Of a DNA stretch of 64,000 nucleotides, positions 61,367 through 64,000 are shown in pieces (position 1 is the stretch's first letter; each line of letters opens with the position of its first letter). The position numbers were made by a program, and so were the translations under genes. Location of the stretch: assembly GCF_009380135.2 (NCBI RefSeq), contig NZ_WHUT02000009.1:62001-126000 (forward strand). Reading direction: 5' to 3'. Under the pieces are notes generated by a model. It saw only the letters and a program-made list of their open reading frames with translations, was not told the origin of the DNA and ran no database searches. The stretch is from Fertoeibacter niger (lineage in GTDB: Bacteria; Pseudomonadota; Alphaproteobacteria; Rhodobacterales; Rhodobacteraceae).

Positions 61367-61397
61367 AAAAGGCCCGCGCCGTTGCGCGGGCCTTTTT
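61367..61397 (+). terminator. Rho-independent terminator of csbD
   Basis: GGCCCGCGC-cgtt-GCGCGGGCC followed by TTTTT and preceded by AAAA, so it could function in both directions. 40 nt after the csbD stop. Confidence 0.8.
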
Positions 61398-61452
61398 CGT
61401 GGCCTGTGCAGGAAGGCCCTGCGCGCGCCAGCCCCTGCTTGCTCAATGCAGA

Positions 61453-61480
61453 ACGGCGGCAGGGTTTCCCCTGCCGCCGT
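61453..61480 (-). terminator. Hairpin downstream of the DUF3618-like gene
   Basis: ACGGCGGCAGGG, short loop, CCCTGCCGCCGT: 12-bp perfect stem 20 nt beyond the stop of the minus-strand gene at 61501. No long T-run; probable 3' end of the four-gene stress operon. Confidence 0.55.
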
Positions 61481-61500
61481 CCGGTCTCGTTCACACAGGA

Positions 61501-62394
61501 TCAGGCCCGGGCACGCCGCCCGCGCGATGCCTTGCGGTCGCGCCAGCGCTGCTGCGCCTCTTCCAGGCTTTCGGGGAAATCATCATCCTCGACATCATCC
61601 AGATCGTCTTCGTCCAGATCCGCGTCATCCGCATCGGTGGCTGCCGAACGGCGGCTGAGCACAGCACCCAGCGCGGCACCCAGGGCAAGCGCCACGGCAC
61701 CGGCCACCATCGGGTGATCTTCAACCATGCGCTTGGCCTCGCGGCCACCCCGGCCCAACGCCTCTTCGGCGCGCAGGCGGGCGGCGTAGGCCTCTTCCCG
61801 GGCGGCGATGATGCGGGAGCGGGCGGCGCTGGACAGATCATCAAGCCCGTGGGCAAAACGCTCGCGCAGATCCTCGGCCAGATCGGCCAGAACCGCCGCG
61901 CGTTCTCCCATGTAATCGCGGGCATCGGCGGCGCTGTCTGACAGGTCGTCGCGCAGGCCGTCATAGGTCTCGCGCGCTTCTTCTTCCAGCTTGCGCAGGC
62001 GGGCCGATGCGGCGCGGCGCAGCTTGTCTACCCCTTCAGACCAGCGGCCTTCGGCGACCAGTTCCGCCTCGTCCACCACGCGGGCAGCGCGGCGGCGGGT
62101 GCTGCGCACCTCTTCCACCAGATCTTCGGCATCGTCATCGGTCCGGCTGCCCCGACCCAGCACCAGCCAGGCAAGGCCGATACCCGCGACCGCCACGGCC
62201 AGCGGGTTGCGGCGCACGGCATTGGTCGCCACCTGCCGGTAGACATCGGCATTGGACCGCAGCAGGCCAAGCGCCTCGCGCGTCAACAGATCGACGGTGG
62301 AACGGCTGAGCAGGCTGTCAAAGGCCGAGGCCAGTTTTTCACGGTTGCGGTCAAGATCGTCCTCGATCGACCGGGTGCTACGCTTGCGGGTCAT
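61501..62394 (-). CDS. DUF3618-like coiled-coil membrane-associated stress protein
   Basis: 297 aa. N-terminal SIEDDLDRNREKLASAFDSLLSR helix typical of DUF3618, a short hydrophobic segment (NPLAVAVAGIGLAWLVL, about 64-80), a long charged heptad-rich region (about 85-225) and a second hydrophobic segment (MVAGAVALALGAALGAVLS) before an Asp/Glu-rich, then Arg-rich tail. AAGGAG precedes ATG 62394; overlaps the upstream holin-like gene by 17 nt. Function unknown; likely inner-membrane-anchored envelope stress factor. Confidence 0.82.
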   Translation of the reverse strand: MTRKRSTRSIEDDLDRNREKLASAFDSLLSRSTVDLLTREALGLLRSNADVYRQVATNAVRRNPLAVAVAGIGLAWLVLGRGSRTDDDAEDLVEEVRSTRRRAARVVDEAELVAEGRWSEGVDKLRRAASARLRKLEEEARETYDGLRDDLSDSAADARDYMGERAAVLADLAEDLRERFAHGLDDLSSAARSRIIAAREEAYAARLRAEEALGRGGREAKRMVEDHPMVAGAVALALGAALGAVLSRRSAATDADDADLDEDDLDDVEDDDFPESLEEAQQRWRDRKASRGRRARA

Positions 62395-62782
62395 GCGAGA
62401 TCATCTCCTTCAAAATTTGGGCATCGCGGCGCAACTGCGCCGCAGCACGGCTCGGAACCAGACGGGCAGGATTGAGCGCGGCCAGACCGCGCCAGAGCAA
62501 AAGCCCGGCCAGACAAATAGTTACCAGCCCCACCACCAGCGGGGCATAAAGCGGCGGCACACCGGCCACGATCACCGCCAGCACCGCCGCATCGGCCAGC
62601 AGGATCAGGCCCACCAGCAGCAGCAGCGTTGCGGCCACGATCAGCCCCGCACCGATCAGGGCGCCCCGCAGATTGGCCGCCAGCTCGGCGCGGGCCAGCG
62701 CCAGTTCATCCTGCACCAGTGCCGTGCCCAGACGCAGCACTTCGGCAAGGTCGGACGGCTGGCCCTGCGGGCGGTCGGTCAT
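62378..62782 (-). CDS. Phage holin-superfamily III-type membrane protein
   Basis: 134 aa. An amphipathic N-terminal helix (AEVLRLGTALVQDELALARAELAANLRG) precedes two long hydrophobic hairpins (LIGAGLIVAATLLLLVGLILLA and LYAPLVVGLVTICLAGLLLW). This matches the chromosomal Phage_holin_3_6 family that travels with DUF3618 and DUF883 genes; no phage genes are nearby, so it is not a lysis protein. Overlaps both neighbours. Confidence 0.82.
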   Translation of the reverse strand: MTDRPQGQPSDLAEVLRLGTALVQDELALARAELAANLRGALIGAGLIVAATLLLLVGLILLADAAVLAVIVAGVPPLYAPLVVGLVTICLAGLLLWRGLAALNPARLVPSRAAAQLRRDAQILKEMISHDPQA

Positions 62783-63201
62783 GCGCGCGGCGTCCGTCCG
62801 TTGCGGGGGGCGGCGGCGCGGCTGAGCAAGAGGCCCAGCACCACCGCGCCGGCCAGCACGACCACCGGATTGCGGCGGGCAAAGGCCTGTGCATCGTCGA
62901 TCATCGCAGGCAGGCGCCCGCCGCGCAGACCATCGCTCAGTTCGCGGGCCTTGTCCGACAGGCCATGCGCCGCGCGGCGGGCATAACTGCCTGCATCGTC
63001 GGCCAGATCATCCAGGTCTTCGGCCAGTTCAGCACTGCGGTCGGCAGCGGCCTTGCGCGCCCGCGACAGGCCGCGCTGCGCGCTGGAGGCCACGCGTTCG
63101 GCGGTATCAAGCGCCTCATCTGCGGCATCATCCAACGCCTGACGGGCTTTGCCACGCGCGGCGGCGGTCTTGCGGGTGACGGTGTTCATCGGTTTGTTCA
63201 T
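62779..63201 (-). CDS. DUF883/ElaB-like stress protein with C-terminal membrane anchor
   Basis: 140 aa from ATG 63201, preceded by AAAGGGAC. Long Ala/Arg/Asp-rich helix (KARQALDDAADEALDTAERVASSAQ, LAEDLDDLADDAGSYARRAA), then FARRNPVVVLAGAVVLGLLLSR, the DUF883 C-terminal membrane anchor. E. coli relatives (ElaB, YqjD) tether ribosomes to the membrane in stationary phase; whether this one does is unknown. Overlaps the holin-like gene by 4 nt. Confidence 0.82.
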   Translation of the reverse strand: MNKPMNTVTRKTAAARGKARQALDDAADEALDTAERVASSAQRGLSRARKAAADRSAELAEDLDDLADDAGSYARRAAHGLSDKARELSDGLRGGRLPAMIDDAQAFARRNPVVVLAGAVVLGLLLSRAAAPRNGRTPRA

Positions 63202-63230
63202 CGAAATGTCCCTTTCAACAGGAAGGCGGT

Positions 63231-63437
63231 TCAGATCCGGCGCGACACGGCGCGCGGGCCGAACAGCAGCCACAGAATGAAGCCCAGCACAGGCAGCAGG
63301 ATGACCAGAAGCGACCACAGCACCTTGCGCCCGGTCGAGGCGGATGATCCGATGATCGACACCAGCGCCCACAGATCGAGGACAAGCACGATCATCCCGC
63401 CAAAGCCGCTGAGTTCGAACATCGACAGTTCCATCAT
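63231..63437 (-). CDS. PLDc_N-domain small membrane protein
   Basis: 68 aa, two hydrophobic helices: GMIVLVLDLWALVSIIGSS and KVLWSLLVILLPVLGFILWLLFGPR, the phospholipase D nuclease N-terminal (PLDc_N) motif found as a free-standing membrane peptide. AAGGG is correctly spaced for ATG 63437. First gene of the minus-strand stress operon behind the EcfG-type promoter at 63500-63525. Confidence 0.85.
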   Translation of the reverse strand: MMELSMFELSGFGGMIVLVLDLWALVSIIGSSASTGRKVLWSLLVILLPVLGFILWLLFGPRAVSRRI

Positions 63438-63499
63438 CTGTTTGCCCTTCCGCGCAAGCGTGCCGGGAAGCTTGCCCGGCCGTCAGTCTTCGCCCCAGA

Positions 63500-63525
63500 A
63501 ACGCGGCTGGCCGCACGCCGGTTCC
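63500..63525 (-). promoter_or_regulatory. EcfG-type promoter of the PLDc_N-DUF883-holin-DUF3618 operon
   Basis: Minus strand GGAAC (63525-63521), 17-nt spacer, CGTT (63503-63500), about 63 nt before ATG 63437. Exact consensus match. Confidence 0.65.
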
Positions 63526-63594
63526 CTGACGCGGCAAATTTCAGCCCCGGCGTGACAAAGGGGGCCAAGCGGGCCGGCCAGCCCCGGCGGGGGG

Positions 63595-63620
63595 GGAACA
63601 ATTGGCAGCGGCGGAACGTT
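63595..63620 (+). promoter_or_regulatory. EcfG-type promoter of the DUF1328 gene
   Basis: GGAAC (63595-63599), 17-nt spacer, CGTT (63617-63620), 40 nt before ATG 63661. Confidence 0.7.
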
Positions 63621-63660
63621 GCCCTGTTACAAATTGACAAAGACAGCAAAGGAGACTGGC

Positions 63661-63834
63661 ATGCTGGGATGGTCCCTGACCTTTCTCGTCATCGCTCTGT
63701 TGGCAGCCAGCTTTGGCTTCGGGACCGTTGCCGGAACCTCGATGGCAATAGCGAAGATCATCTTCGTGGTGTTCCTCGCGTTGTTCCTGATCACCGTGAT
63801 CGGGCGCAGCTTTCGCGACAGGCCCCCGTTCTGA
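63661..63834 (+). CDS. DUF1328-family small membrane protein
   Basis: 57 aa, two membrane helices: MLGWSLTFLVIALLAASFGFG and AKIIFVVFLALFLITVIG, the YtjA/DUF1328 pattern. AAAGGAGA precedes ATG 63661. Stress-associated; function unknown. Monocistronic, with its own EcfG-type promoter and terminator. Confidence 0.9.
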   Translation: MLGWSLTFLVIALLAASFGFGTVAGTSMAIAKIIFVVFLALFLITVIGRSFRDRPPF

Positions 63835-63862
63835 CACGCCGTTGTTGCCTTGGCAGCGTGAT

Positions 63863-63888
63863 GGCCGCAGCAGCGCTGCGGCCTTTTT
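63863..63888 (+). terminator. Rho-independent terminator of the DUF1328 gene
   Basis: GGCCGCAG-cagcg-CTGCGGCC followed by TTTTT, 28 nt after the stop codon. Confidence 0.8.
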
Positions 63889-63958
63889 GTTGTCATGGCC
63901 CCGGGGCGTGTCGCCGCCGCCATCGCCCCTGTGCCGTGACCGGGACTTTGCCATGCAG

Positions 63959-63985
63959 AAAGGGCCCGCAGGTTGCGGGCCCTTT
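63959..63985. terminator. Bidirectional terminator at the right edge
   Basis: AAAGGGCCCGCA-ggt-TGCGGGCCCTTT: 12-bp stem with A/T ends, just before the end of the window. It probably ends a gene lying beyond the right edge on the minus strand. Confidence 0.65.
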
Positions 63986-64000
63986 CGATTGTCAGGCCTG

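Noticed and set aside
62378-62782. Prophage remnant because of the holin-like protein
   Set aside because: No other phage genes, integrase or attachment sites are nearby; the family is commonly chromosomal and grouped with DUF883/DUF3618 genes.

Overview
The window is dense, high-GC DNA with short intergenic gaps, many ATGA start/stop overlaps and alphaproteobacterial gene families (DUF3333-type PstA, EcfG/NepR/PhyR stress control, a Paracoccus-like sox locus, a Rhodobacter-like smo/mtlK polyol operon). Together these point to a member of the Rhodobacteraceae (Paracoccus/Rhodobacter/Gemmobacter-like). No tRNA, rRNA, CRISPR array, intact insertion sequence or prophage was seen.

Layout. (1) 1-4935: phosphate uptake and control, pstC (5' end outside the window, frame broken near 1065-1079), pstA, pstB, phoU, phoB. 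(2) 5096-11968, minus strand: sugar cluster with a YtfQRT/YjfF-type furanose ABC importer, a FadR-type regulator and an alpha-ketoglutarate-semialdehyde-type dehydrogenase. (3) 12429-25871: a complete lithotrophic sulfur-oxidation locus. On the minus strand soxV-W-X-Y-Z-A-B-C-D-E-F, a SoxG-like hydrolase and a DUF302 protein; divergently soxS, soxR and a SoxT-like transporter. (4) 26228-34151: phosphoribosyltransferase, LysR regulator and a set of biuret/carboxybiuret/allophanate enzymes (AtzF, AtzH, BiuH-like, NCS2-type permease, AtzG, AtzE) with no ring-opening cyanurate hydrolase. (5) 34226-42353: HAD phosphatase, SorC regulator and sorbitol/mannitol uptake and oxidation genes (smoE-F-G-K-S, mtlK). 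(6) 42354-47509: DUF1028, RidA, a flavin reductase fused to a LysR effector-binding domain, an HpaB-type monooxygenase, then ohrR and divergent ohr. (7) 47568-52094: GMC oxidoreductase with a Tat-exported small partner, VOC protein, ribbon-helix-helix protein, AGE-family epimerase/isomerase. (8) 52368-63834: a general-stress-response island built around phyR-nepR-ecfG and a HisKA_2 kinase.

The most coherent signal I found by eye is in region 8. Sites of the form GGAAC-N16/17-CGTT, the known EcfG promoter consensus, stand in front of eight transcription units: a periplasmic unknown, dps, nepR-ecfG, a phospholipase D-like protein, an AI-2E-type permease, csbD, a four-gene envelope cluster and a DUF1328 gene. 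A weaker copy (AGTT in the -10) faces phyR. The island therefore appears to carry both the sigma-factor circuit and a private regulon, including a degenerate (non-phosphorylatable) receiver protein and a periplasmic protein of unknown family.

Other items of interest are the broken pstC, the flavin reductase-LysR fusion, the AtzEFGH/BiuH set without AtzD, a run of five hairpins at 43051-43230, a candidate structured RNA at 52149-52287, and perfect inverted-repeat operators in front of atzF, ohr and smoE. Functions are read from protein motifs and gene order; no database search was run.
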